NCBI RefSeq assembly: GCF_033958435.1
Contig: NC_134137.1
Coordinates: 220,823,501 to 220,887,500 of the forward strand
From: Carettochelys insculpta
Lineage: Eukaryota > Chordata > Testudines > Carettochelyidae
Length of the DNA: 64,000 bases
Direction: 5' to 3'
Position 1 is the stretch's first letter. Each line of letters begins with the position of its first letter. Of this stretch, positions 35,801 through 46,000 are shown piece after piece. The translations under genes were made by a program, and so were the position numbers. The notes below the pieces were generated by a model, which saw only the letters and a list, made by a program, of their open reading frames with translations, made no database searches and had not been told where the DNA came from.

Positions 35801-38800
35801 TGAACAGTTAGAAAGGATGTCAATACAGTGTGATGTGTGGCGCAGTAAATTCCTAGCAAGCAGGTATGGTTTTATAGTGATTTGTCACTACTGTTTCTGA
35901 TGCTTATGTTGGTTTGGTCCTTACAACCTTGCTCATAGTGTGCCATGCAGCTTCCCCAACAAGCCACAGACAGCCTTCTCAGTACAAGACATTTATTATT
36001 CCTCAGTTTCAATTAAAAGAAAAAAAAATAAAAATAAAAAGCCAGGCAAACATCAGTTTTACTTGAATACTTTTAAACAAGAAATTTAGAAATCGGTTTT
36101 CACTGTTAGTTCTCTGTAGGCATTTTAACAGATCAAAGAGTTAAAAGTATCTGATTTGTTGGGGGATTTTGTCTTTTGCAGAGTCATGGCTGATGAGCTA
36201 ACTAATGCCAGAGCAATTCTTCAACGCCAAACCAGGGATGCACAAAGTGCAATTCAGGATCTGTTGAGTGAACGTGACCAGTTCCGTCAAGAAATGATTG
36301 AGACGCAGAAGTATGATTGAGTACTCTTTGTATTGGTTTTATTTTCCTGCCCTAAATATTACTATAATGCAATAAACCCTCTATTTAGACACCAATTTAG
36401 CAGACTTTCCTAGGACTGGGGATTCCATTTCAAAATAAACTATTTTATATTAGGGCAAGGAGGTCACTAGAACAGTAAGACAAATTAGGGCTTTAACAAA
36501 GGGCCAGTTATAATAATGATGTAGGTGAGCTGGAGCTGCTGCCACCATGGCTGGAGAAGCAGCCAGAGCTGCTGGAACCACCCAGGTGGGGCACATATTT
36601 GGGCAGGTGGCACTCGTGTATGCACCCCACCCCCAGTGGGAGAGGTACATGGTGGCTCCAGCGGTAGCCGCAGCGCTGGCCTTTCCAACAGCCACTCTGG
36701 TGAGTTGCCAGGATTTAGTTGGCCCAGAGGGAGCAGGGGAAGACCGTCTTGGGGGAGTGGGGAGTACTATGGCAAATACAGTAAACCCTTCAGCATTAAC
36801 GGACACACACTCCCCCCCCACCAGTAATCCATTAAATCAACCGTTTACTGTGTTTATTGAAGGGCCTCAGTTTAGGTAGTCTTCTGGCCTAGAATCAGTT
36901 GTTATTCCTCATCAAGTATTTATAAAAACCATGTTGCGATTGCTGTTCTTAGAGCTGTTGGCAGTCTTTCACAAGAAAGACTGAAGATTGAACTAATATC
37001 TCTTGAACTTCCCTCTTCTTACCCCAGACCCCAAAAAATTGTTCACCCTATATTAAGGTTGAGATGCATGTGTTTTGCTGAATGATGTATGGGATCTCAA
37101 TCGGTTAGTGCACACCTTGTTGCAAAATACTCATATGAGGAGGCCCTCAGGAGCTGCATTTTATTAACTTGCTGCAGGCTCTGGTGAATGGCCATATGTG
37201 CTAATGTTGTTCAAATATTTAGTTCTTATTTGTATGTTTCCTTCTATAGCTGTATGGTTTTGAGTTTGTTTTTTTTTTTTTTGGCGGGGGGGGGGGGGAG
37301 TTGGGTGTGGCTTGAATTGTAAATTTCTTTGGACAAGATGGCTTCATTTGTGGAGCACCATGCATACTGATAGCACTGCATGATTTGCTCATCATCACTG
37401 TAACAATTCTTTTTTTTTTCCCTGCACAGATTGTTAGAAGAGCTGCTGGTTTCACTACAGTGGGGCAGGCAGCAAACTTATTATCCTAGCGCTCAACCCC
37501 ACACTACAGCAGAGCTAGCAGCAGTGAACCAGAAGCTGGCTAAAGCAGTGAGCTCCCACCTTCTTGGAAATGTTGGCACTAATGCTCCCAAAAAGACTTC
37601 ACCCCTGCCAGAATTCTGCAACACTCCTGCTGAGAAAATGGCTGAAATGGTAAAACCCTTACTGTAGCTCACAATTTGTGTACTCTCAGCACTGCACGCA
37701 TGCAGCTTCCAGGAAAGCCAAGCTTTCTGGTGCATGAAAACTTAATTACAAGCTAGTGAGAGTAAAATCCAGGAACAGACACAGATGTGTGTGTTTCTAA
37801 AATACATCTTATCTGGAAGAGTTGTTGAACAAATACTTGAGTTGGAAAAATTGTCACCTTTCCACAGGGCACCAGCAGGCAGCCTTATAACACCCTTGTA
37901 TGGCTCTTCTGTAGCACTCCTGATGATAGTATCTAATCTCTGATCCGCTAATTTAGATATGCGTGGTGATCAGCTGCAGAGAACTCAATCTTCATCATGT
38001 TCCAGGAAACTACTACAGAATTTTATTTCCTCCCACCTTTTTTTTCCTCTCTCATTATAGCCAAAGTCTAAGAGAAATATAATATATATCGTCTTGGACT
38101 TGAAACGTTGGCCCTACCGGCTATGATTCTAGAGCACACCTAAGCACTGGGGATTCCATTTCAAAATAAACGATTTCATATTAGGACAAGGAGGTCACTA
38201 GAACAGTAAGACAATTGAGGGCTTTAAGAAATGGCCAGTTTTAATAATGCTGTAGATGAGCAAATTCTCCAGAGACAACAGGCAGCTATGCTGGAATAAC
38301 AAGCAGGAAGACTTAACAGAAAGTACTGTTTCCCCTCCACCTCTAGCTGCTGCACTGCTGAAATGATTGGGACAGCATTTAATTTTAGGCTAAGAAACTG
38401 ACCAAGGTGACTGACTTTGAGAATTGAAAGGGGAAAGAGTGAGGAAAAGGAGGAAGGTAAAATCCATCCCATTTTCAAAGTAAGCCTAAGACTCACTTTA
38501 AAAAAGTCCAGTTAAATACAGATGGAAGAAAAATACACTTTGTAAAATCTTTCACAGTTTAATTTTTCCCTTAGTGTTTGGTCACTCCAGTATGAACTTT
38601 TTCCATACAAGGAAGATCCTGTGCCTAAAGCTGCTTCCCCCCCAAAACCTACCTCCCTTTTACAGCTAAAAAGCTCTCTAGTGGAATTGGGCCAATCAGT
38701 ATACTTAAGCATCTGAAGGGATACAGCCCACTGTGTACTGAGTTGTGGCATAATGCTGGACTGAAGCATGTTTATTTACTAATATGTTTATTTCAGAATT

Positions 38801-39286
38801 CACTTTGTCTGAACTCTAGACTTCCCTTGTCGTAATGAATTTAATTGTAGCCTTTAAAACCATTACCTTAGTTCTGATGAAAGGATTTCAAATTTTTGAA
38901 CCTCTTCACTTTAATATGAAGTTCCTATATGTTAAAAATTACAGATCAAAGTTAAAAACTGACCAAAATATGAAGACTGGTAATCTATCATTCACCTGAA
39001 CTGCAGTCACTAGCTAGTATATGTAAACTAAAGTCAGGAACAAAGCATCTTGGATTAATCATCATCCAGGTCATGTCTGGTTCTAAAATTCTCTTTTTAG
39101 GTCCTGCGAGTGTTGGATCCAGTTGCGTGTACTGAAACATCACCCGAAGTTCCCTTTTCTGAGTCGTCTTCCCCGTCCTTCCTTTCCACAAAGAAGAACA
39201 TTGGTCGGTTTCACCCATATACCAGATATGAAAATATAACTTTCAACTGCTGCAATCGCTGTCAGGGGGAACTGATAGCACTTTAA
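26856..39286 (+). CDS. BLZF1: BLZF1 (golgin-45), six coding exons, 399 aa
   Basis: Golgin-45 is a coiled-coil protein on the cytosolic face of medial Golgi membranes. It binds GRASP55 and Rab2 and supports cisternal stacking and protein transport. The coding exons are 26856-26877, 33242-33684, 35664-35863, 36182-36310, 37430-37649 and 39101-39286. Their phases join exactly to 1200 bases, that is 399 residues plus TAA; the human protein has 400. In order: a short poorly conserved N-terminus, the SSPIRG and GVLQLGK segments, the [12 protein letters not shown] stretch, then a long heptad-rich coiled coil (about residues 120-290) with [21 protein letters not shown] and [13 protein letters not shown], and a C-terminus [15 protein letters not shown]. 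The last 12 residues keep the CC-x2-C cysteines and the hydrophobic tail that contact GRASP55 in the family. All introns are GT-AG. No frameshift or internal stop is seen. Confidence 0.96.
26937..28520 (-). mobile_element. Penelope-like element with RT and GIY-YIG remnants
   Basis: It lies antisense in BLZF1 intron 2, starting about 60 bases after the exon 2 donor. Read on the minus strand: RT part with [18 protein letters not shown] and, after one stop, [10 protein letters not shown]; a linker with a [12 protein letters not shown] cysteine/histidine patch; then the GIY-YIG motif [18 protein letters not shown] followed by a stop, [12 protein letters not shown] and [17 protein letters not shown]. 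The 3' tail ends at about 26937. Stops and frameshifts make it inactive. A 17-18 base G run is at 27026. Confidence 0.85.
28589..29178 (-). mobile_element. Penelope-like element nested in another
   Basis: Antisense PLE end with GIY-YIG remnant ([18 protein letters not shown]) and tail ('tcctgtggcaccttataaac'). It is flanked by GGATTGGACA and GGATTGAACA, a likely target duplication of the host PLE. Confidence 0.75.
29312..29995. mobile_element. CGTCTACACG MITE, copy 2
   Basis: The same family as 19125-19836 and in the same orientation. It is inserted in the 3' UTR of a PLE, between CCTCTCTT and TGATGTTC, which are contiguous in other PLE copies. The ends are GGGCTACGTCTACACG and ATGTAGACACAGC. 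Confidence 0.85.
30263..31959. other. BLZF1 intron 2, no feature recognised
   Basis: AT-rich sequence. I see no exon or clear repeat. Confidence 0.5.
31960..32343. mobile_element. Foldback MITE, related to 16902-17317
   Basis: The inverted arms carry GCTAATGAG, 'atgaatatgcagtg' and 'tttcgaaagga', with ends GGCTGTGGCTGTGCTA and GGGGCTAGTGTAGCC. It is in BLZF1 intron 2. Confidence 0.75.
33242..33684 (+). CDS. BLZF1: BLZF1 exon 3
   Basis: 443 bases between CTAAATTAG and GTAAGG. It codes for residues 8 to 155, including [30 protein letters not shown] and the start of the coiled coil ([14 protein letters not shown]). It ends at HVQTE in phase 0. Confidence 0.96.
34823..35331. mobile_element. Tigger/pogo-like MITE in BLZF1 intron 3
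   Basis: The ends are CAGTAGACCCCCAACTTACG and the inverse TAAGTTGGGCGTTTACTG, with TA on both sides. A second left end (CAGTAAAACCCCTATTTTA) lies inside at 34995, suggesting a nested copy. Confidence 0.8.
35488..35552. repeat. Mixed TG/CG/GA simple repeat
   Basis: An alternating purine-pyrimidine tract (GTGTGTGTGCGTGTGTGCATG), then GA-rich repeats. It is in BLZF1 intron 3, about 110 bases before exon 4. Confidence 0.8.
35664..35863 (+). CDS. BLZF1: BLZF1 exon 4
   Basis: 200 bases between TTATTGCAG and GTATGG. It codes [25 protein letters not shown] and [12 protein letters not shown], the most conserved part of the coiled coil. It ends two bases into an Arg codon. Confidence 0.97.
36182..36310 (+). 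CDS. BLZF1: BLZF1 exon 5
   Basis: 129 bases between TCTTTTGCAG and GTATGA. It codes [13 protein letters not shown] to QEMIETQ and ends two bases into a Lys codon. It continues the coiled coil without a break. Confidence 0.96.
36370..36850. mobile_element. Tigger/pogo-like MITE in BLZF1 intron 5
   Basis: The left end is CAATAAACCCTCTATTTAG and the right end ATCAACCGTTTACTG. An inner left end CAGTAAACCCTTCAGC lies at 36780. It contains the first of the 116-base direct repeats. Confidence 0.6.
36415..36530. repeat. 116-base direct repeat, left copy
   Basis: About 90% identical by eye to 38146-38261, in the same orientation. The shared core includes 'aggtcactagaacagtaaga'. BLZF1 exon 6 lies between them. 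Confidence 0.85.
37430..37649 (+). CDS. BLZF1: BLZF1 exon 6
   Basis: 220 bases between CCCTGCACAG and GTAAAA. It codes [17 protein letters not shown], the end of the coiled coil, then the linker [13 protein letters not shown] and TPAEKMAEM. The acceptor has a long T tract. Direct repeats of 116 bases lie on both sides of this exon. Confidence 0.96.
38146..38261. repeat. 116-base direct repeat, right copy
   Basis: In BLZF1 intron 6. No Tigger ends are seen around this copy, so it may be an internal fragment of that element family or a local duplication. Confidence 0.8.
39101..39286 (+). CDS. BLZF1: BLZF1 exon 7 with stop
   Basis: The acceptor is CTCTTTTTAG. The exon codes [12 protein letters not shown], then [18 protein letters not shown] and the final GELIAL, and stops with TAA at 39284-39286. 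The CC-x2-C cysteines at residues 388-392 are kept. Confidence 0.97.
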   Translation, partial: VLRVLDPVACTETSPEVPFSESSSPSFLSTKKNIGRFHPYTRYENITFNCCNRCQGELIAL

Positions 39287-39306
39287 AATCATTGTGCTGA
39301 AAACAA

Positions 39307-39312
39307 AATAAA
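39307..39312 (+). terminator. BLZF1 polyadenylation signal AATAAA
   Basis: A canonical AATAAA 20 bases after the BLZF1 stop codon. If used, the 3' UTR is very short; a later signal cannot be excluded. Confidence 0.6.
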
Positions 39313-39319
39313 GCTAGTG

Positions 39320-42300
39320 AGTCTGGGGCTATGCTAACTTTTGCCTGAATGACATTAGTCAGAATACATTCTGATTTCCCTCTTTGCTATTATCTTTGGG
39401 GGGCTATGCTAGAAAGTGTATTTTACTACTTATATCTTTCATGCTTAGACCGTCTGTGGTGGGATCATAACTTCTATGGGGTGGAGCACATCTACAAAGG
39501 CAAGAGCAGGCTGTTGCAATGTTACAATTTATAGTGTAAATAGCCCCTCAGATATGCAGGATTTGTAATATGATACCTTAATGGATTCTGCTCAGGGGAA
39601 GACAAGCATAAAAATATTTAAGAACTGAGACAAGGGATGCATCTACTTGAAACTTTTGAATAGAGCTTCCTTTAAAAGGGAGTTGAGGTGAAATGCTGAA
39701 GTGAGATATATTGTGCTGTTCAGTTATTTAAAAAGAGCAATGGAATGCACAATCAGTTCATGTATTTTTTTTCCTCTAGTATTACTCAGTTTTCTATGGT
39801 GCTATGATCAGATATTTATAATCTTATTAAGTTATAGGATCTGGTATGCTTAACACTAGGGCTTTACAAATGCAGAAGGGGACATGGTTCAGAATTCTTA
39901 CCTTGATGGAAAGGGGAGAGAAGCCTCTTAGAAGCAACTTTAAATTTAATTAAAAAGGAAAGGCACTTGCATACATCATGTTTAAACAAGTGGATAAAAA
40001 CATTTTAGCTTGTAGAACCAAGCTGCTGCATAGCTGACACTCAGCAAAGATTGCTAGAGCTCCTTTCCTGCACAGTTCTAAAACCAAACTTACCATATGC
40101 TTACAGGCAAGTTATTACACATGAAAATCTTTAAAAAGGTTTAGTCACAGAGGGGCCATCATCATCAAATGTGTAGGCATAGGCAGGGCCAGAATATAAT
40201 GTATTTTTACTCATCAGGCTCTATTTGGTTAACAAGACAAATTTAATGTATGTACTACTTTGTTCTGCCAAATAGAATCTGAGGAGACAGTGTGCAGAGT
40301 TTTTCCTCTGCTTGCTTATTTGCAGGTAAGTCAGGTATTGAGAGTCTTTGACATAGCTCAGTGGTTTGCGCATTGGCCTGATAAACCTAAGGCTGAGTGT
40401 TCAATCCCTGAGGAGGCCATTTAGGGATTGGGGCAAATAGATGTCAGGGATGTTGCTTGGTCCTGCTAAGAGGAGGGCAGGGAACTGGACTAGATGACCT
40501 CCCAAGGTCCCTTCCAGCTCTAGGAACTGTGTATCTCCAATTAAAAATGCTAGGGAGCTCTATCAGCTTTTTTTGAGCAAAAATCATGCTGATATCTTGC
40601 AACACTCTAGTATCCTGCCATCCTTCCTTAACAACCACAGTAAACACAGCCTTGGTATGTAATTAAGGAAAAGGTCTCTAAACCAGTCAGTGGTACTCTT
40701 GTTTGTTAAATCTAGTACTATATACAGAGTATAAAAGGCATAACTTTTTGACTGCAACAGTTGGTGACTCTGACCTGCACAATTAATGTTACAATAAACA
40801 CTCTCTGCTGACTTATCCACAGTGAAGGTCTGTTTTTTGTACTCTTGTAACAGTCTTCGATTTCATGCATTCTTTGAAGTATCTGAGAAATACAAGCTGT
40901 CAGTCCGGTAGAGTTCAAGGAAAGCTAATTGAATGGCTTTAGTTCACAAAGATTCCTCTCACCACCTGTTACAGGCTCGGCAAACACACGTACTAAATTG
41001 ATGGATTTATCAGTGTATTACAGAGAAATAAAGGCTGGTAACATATAAGCAGACTTCAAGCTGATCTCCACTCTCTCATGTTTTTGTGATGTGCCAGTGG
41101 TGCAGGTTGGAATAGCAGAACCTTCCAATAGCAGTGCACATTGGAATGTTCTTGTGCTCTGTTCCCTCTCCAACCCTTAAAAAGTATGGTGTGAAGATCA
41201 CTTCAATTCTTTCCACCATTTTCTCATGTCCAAATCTATCACTAAATCTGAAAAAGAGGGCAAGGTGGACACATGAATGTGAATGGGTAGCAGCCATCTG
41301 AAAGTAGAAGAGGGTCTAGTTCTGTCACTATAACTCTTTTCATCATTAAGCAAAATGTTAGAGGCTAACTCTTCCCCCACGCCCTTTGCTATTTTAAAGC
41401 TGAAGGGTAGTTAGGCTTTGAAGCCTTACATTTTAAGCAGGAAAAGAACGCACCTGTTTCCACGCCTCCCACCACACACACACACAACCGAATAAGCATC
41501 TTCTGAGCCTTAGTTTGCTACTCCTAGCTAAGTTGTGCTCAAGAATTTTTTCTCCTGTCCTAGGTCACAGACAAAGGCTTTAACAATCAGTATTTTTTAA
41601 AAAAATAACTAGTTTTACTCTGATGGGACCTAGTTAACACAACTGAGATGTGTCTACTAACAGGTCTTTTCCAACAACTGTCTCAAACCTACTATACTTC
41701 CTAGCTACATGCAGCAGTGCATTTTTGGAAATCTAGATTATCCTACAGTGTTTTGGTAAGAGCAGCCAAGAAGGCATACTTAATGTATATAAGGAACCCC
41801 ACTTTACCAAACAGGACAGCGACAACTTGGTTTCAGAAAAACCCACGTTTCTTCTATGCAAGGCTTGAATCACTGTGAGTATTATGTTGGGTATAGATAC
41901 ACACCATGTTTAGAGCCAGCCAGGTAATAGAAAGTTAAATTCTTAACTAGTGTAGAACAGGCAAAGACATGCAAAGCCAATATTACTTGTGAGCATGCAT
42001 GTGTGGGTAGAGAACTAGAATGAAATCATTTGAAACTTAGTGTAAACATGAACTATTTTTTACTTTAAAAATTAAGAAATATAGCCGTTCCTACTTTGAT
42101 AGTGGAATTAACAGTATGACTTTTAGATTATCAAAACAGGGACACAAAGTAAGCCAAAGTTGTTCCATGTTGATCTGCTTCAGCAAGTAGATGAATAAAT
42201 TCTGAAAAAAGAAAGGAACATTGATCAATATAGTCTGATCTCTTGCATAACTGGTCATGGAACAAATTAAAGCACCCTTTCAAAACTGTCAAATTAATGA

Positions 42301-42928
42301 CCTGTGACACACAATGTTCTCCTCTGCCAGGATGAGCAGCAAGGGAAGAACATCTTTTACTTCCTGAAAGGGTTCATTAAGAAGATAGAAGAGATAAATA
42401 CTTCACTCAGAGTGTCATCAGCCTAGAAATGAAAGACTGAAATAGACTAAGCCTTCTGTGAGATAATGTCACTTTATCCATTGTGCTATTTTCAAAGATA
42501 AATATGTCATATCAGCCCCTGAATGAACATGCCAAACACAACTAAATCAAACCATCTGCAAAATGTTAAAGAAAATGGGGAGAAAAATGTATTTTCACCC
42601 TGGAGAATCAGCATTATACACCAGTCAACTCTTTTTTTTTTTTTTTTTTTTAAAAGGAATTTAAACTTCCACTTCCATGGATATATATTTTCATTTCAGC
42701 TCAGTGGGACTGAAAGCACCACTGAGTCATACATGCAATAGAATCAGGTTTGTCATTTCAAATTATAAATAAATAAATAAAAGATAAGTGGTAAACATTG
42801 TCAGTTATGAGAAAAAATTTTAAACCATTATTAAAAAATACTACAAAAGGGCAACAACTGTAAAAAGCTGCCACTCAGGCCATATAAGGTATGGCAGCTG
42901 ACACGAATATTCAAGACACACGAAACCT
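39320..42928. other. Tail-to-tail region between BLZF1 and CCDC181
   Basis: Holds the 3' UTR of CCDC181 (end not placed), a tRNA-derived SINE at 40351-40530 and a T run near 42631-42650. No further gene was recognised. Confidence 0.5.
40351..40530 (+). repeat. Turtle-type tRNA-derived SINE
   Basis: The tRNA head has an A box TAGCTCAGTGG (40354) and a B box GAGTGTTCAATCC (40395). Then comes 'ggccatttagggattggggc' and the tail GGACTAGATGACCTCCCAAG plus GTCCCTTCCAGC, the CR1 3' end, which lets CR1 machinery move it. The closing ATTCTATG repeats are lost. Confidence 0.85.
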
Positions 42929-43091
42929 TCAGCTGTAATGATCTGTGAAGCGAAAGGATTTAGGTTCAGAAATTGTGCAGAGGATATTCTGGATTTGTTT
43001 TGCTCTTCTGGCTTCTAGCCTAAGTTGCCTGGATCGTTCTTTGGCAGCCAGATCCTCTGCTCGCTTTTCCTCTCTCTTTCTTTTGAGCCAT
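42929..43091 (-). CDS. CCDC181: CCDC181 last exon with stop
   Basis: The acceptor is TTTCTCCACAG. The exon completes Gln, then codes WLKRKREEKRAEDLAAKER and ends FRFTDHYS with TGA at 42931-42929. I found no AATAAA on the minus strand in the next 800 bases, so the 3' end is not placed. Confidence 0.95.
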
Positions 43092-46000
43092 CTGTGGAGA
43101 AATAAGTTTGAAAGCACTGATGGGGCATGATCAAAAGCACTTTCTTTAAATCACTGGCCATCACTTCTGGCTGTACTCACAGATGACAACTGTTCTCTTA
43201 ACTGAGAGTCAATCTAACTGTTAACTAAAGCCCCAGTATCGCTTAGCAAACAGGCTACATCCAGGGACTGTTTTTTTAGGCTAAAAGCAGATGTGGAAAC
43301 TAGTGGGACATATCTACAAGAGGATCAGCAGTGAGAAGGAAGAGTGGGACCTTTGCCTGAAGCAAATGCAGTCCCTTCTCCAAAAACTAACTGATCTACA
43401 ACCTTTACTGCCACTATATCTTCCCACTATGAGACCGCACCTTGATCAGCGGGCTGGACACCAGGAGTTGGTAATGTCAAGAGGGGTCTAAAGAGGGAAC
43501 TGGCTGAAAAGCTCAGTTGGATGAGTGCAAGAAGTTTGGGAGGAGGGTCAGACGGAGTTCACCAGACTCCAAATAGGTTTAGCCCTAGGCACCTGTGACA
43601 TGGATCTTCAGACTGCCAAGCCCCACAAAAAAATCACCTTAAAAGGGATGCTGTTTTCACCATCGGTGAAGAATGTAAAGGACCTCATTTCTCTGTTCAA
43701 AGGATGGCACACCTGACATCAGGCCAGTTCCCCCCCTTCAGTTCTAAGGAGTTGTCCCTCCCACATTCTTTATAAAAGGTTAAAACTAGACAGCAACCCA
43801 TGCTGTTCACAACAGTTTACCTTCTGGTTTAGAAAAACTAAAATAGTAAAGGGATTTTCGGCCAGCGACAGAGCTAGATGTTTTAACTGCTTTAGTCATC
43901 AGCAGGACTTTCTTTAGTAAGTGAAAGTCAATAAGCACTAGGTTGTGCAACCTGTAGTATATAAAAGCCTTATTTTATATAGCTATTTTTTCATTCAAAC
44001 ATCATCCCAAAATACTTGCATTAAATAGTGACAGAGAAAGAGAAAGAGAAATTGGAAAATTTTTAAACAGAAGTTTGGAAGGAGAGTGAGCAGAGGCAGA
44101 AAGAGTAAGACTGTATCATCTGTTAGGAACAACACAGGAGAAGGCTCTTACACTCACGTGTGAGTGCATGAAGGAAGAGGAAGGTGGTTTTCAACCTCTA
44201 CTGAAAACCTCCTCAGTTCCTTCCTCACCCACTAGAATTTGCTTCATTCAAAAGCAGATGTTTCCTTCGCAAGCATTCTGGGATATAACTTTTATGATAG
44301 ATGTTTTACAAATAAAGTTGCATTCTAAAATCAATTGTACAATTTAAGATGCTGAGGGATACAACATTCGGACACCCTAGCTCTGTTGAATACAAGAGCC
44401 ATAGACATACTGTTTAAAGGCTTTGTCACATTCCTCTGTTCTTGGAAGAAAGTACAGGCATTCCTCCTGGCGTCTAAGGATTTCCATTTGTTTTTCTTTC
44501 ATTTGTTCTTGGTGCTTTTTTTTAAGCCATAACCTGAAAGCTTCCTCTGGATCTCTGTTCTCCTGCTAATTAAAGCACACATATACATAAATATGCTGTT
44601 TGTCTTTGAAATTAATATAACAACAGTACTACATCTTCCATGCCAGGTAATGATATAGGCTTTATAAACCATGCTGAATCCAGCCACAGAAACATACTAA
44701 GTATTACTGCCGCCCCCCCGCCCCCACCCCCAATTTAGAAATTGAGACACAAATCTCAGATTCAAAGTTTAGAGCTTTTGTCCGCATTGTAACATGTAAA
44801 TTGCTTGCTAACACAAGTGTAAATAAATGCTAATGGATACACTTCAGAAACATTTAATTCCTGGCTGTGATTCATGCTAAGGCACAGTCAAATCATCATC
44901 ATGCTAAGATGCCATATGGTAACATGATCTTAGGACATAAAGGTCAAATAAGCACAGCTTCTTGCGTGATACAAGTGCACTATGTTAAAATTGTAGTCAG
45001 CTGAGCAGTTCTATAACTTGTAAGAGAAAATAGAGTAGGGTTTATAAAAGGAGGGGGAGGGGAAAAGGATTTTCTGTCACTAGTAAGACCAGCAGATGGT
45101 GCAAATTAAGTTAAGTAGGATGTTCCCCATTCCTCTGAATATCAAATAGTGGGGAAATTGCCCTTGTAATGTGTAGGATAATTGTGTTCTGTATTAATCC
45201 CAAGGTTACATATGTCAAACTCACAAATGAATTCCAATTCAGATGTCTCCCTCTGTATTCTTGTGGTAAAATCCTTCTGTACAAAAATAGCTACTTTCAA
45301 AGCCATTATTGAATGTCCAGGGAAGTTAAAGTGTTCTAAACATTTATGTTTATTTCAATTCCTGATGTCATATTTAAAAGTAGCACCCCCTCCCATCCCC
45401 ACCTACATTAACTCTAAATTCTAATCATCTATTCCAATAATCTGAATACGTGGGTCTTACCCATAAAATCTCATTACCTAATCAATTTGTTAGTCTTTAA
45501 GGTATTACAGGACTGCTTGTTATTGCTTGCTTTGTTCATTTTTTATAATGATGAGCTGAGCAAAATGAGTGTAAATTTATTTATTGATTTATTTATTTAG
45601 AGTACCCAGAGCATCCTTAACATGTATGGGATGGAGGAGTCTTAACTTACTCTGTTTGAATCTTCTAGTTCTTTAGCACGCTGAATTCGCTTTTCTTCCT
45701 GTACTTGTTCTTTCTTCTTCTGCAACCATGCTCTAAAGACCATGTCATTCTCTCTTTTCTTTTCCTCTTCCTGTTGTCTTTTCTGTTCTTCTTCCTTGTG
45801 CAAAAATAAGGCCTGAGTAATATCTTACAAGAAAGGTATTAGTCTGACACATGCAAAGGGCTTCGGTGTCAGAGCAGACAAACCAATACAAATTGTCTGA
45901 ATTACTTACGCACCTTACCCGCAAAGTTATTGGAGAAATCGGAATAATCAACAGACACATCAAGTCAACACTGTCTTGAGGAGAAAACTGCTCTTGAGCA

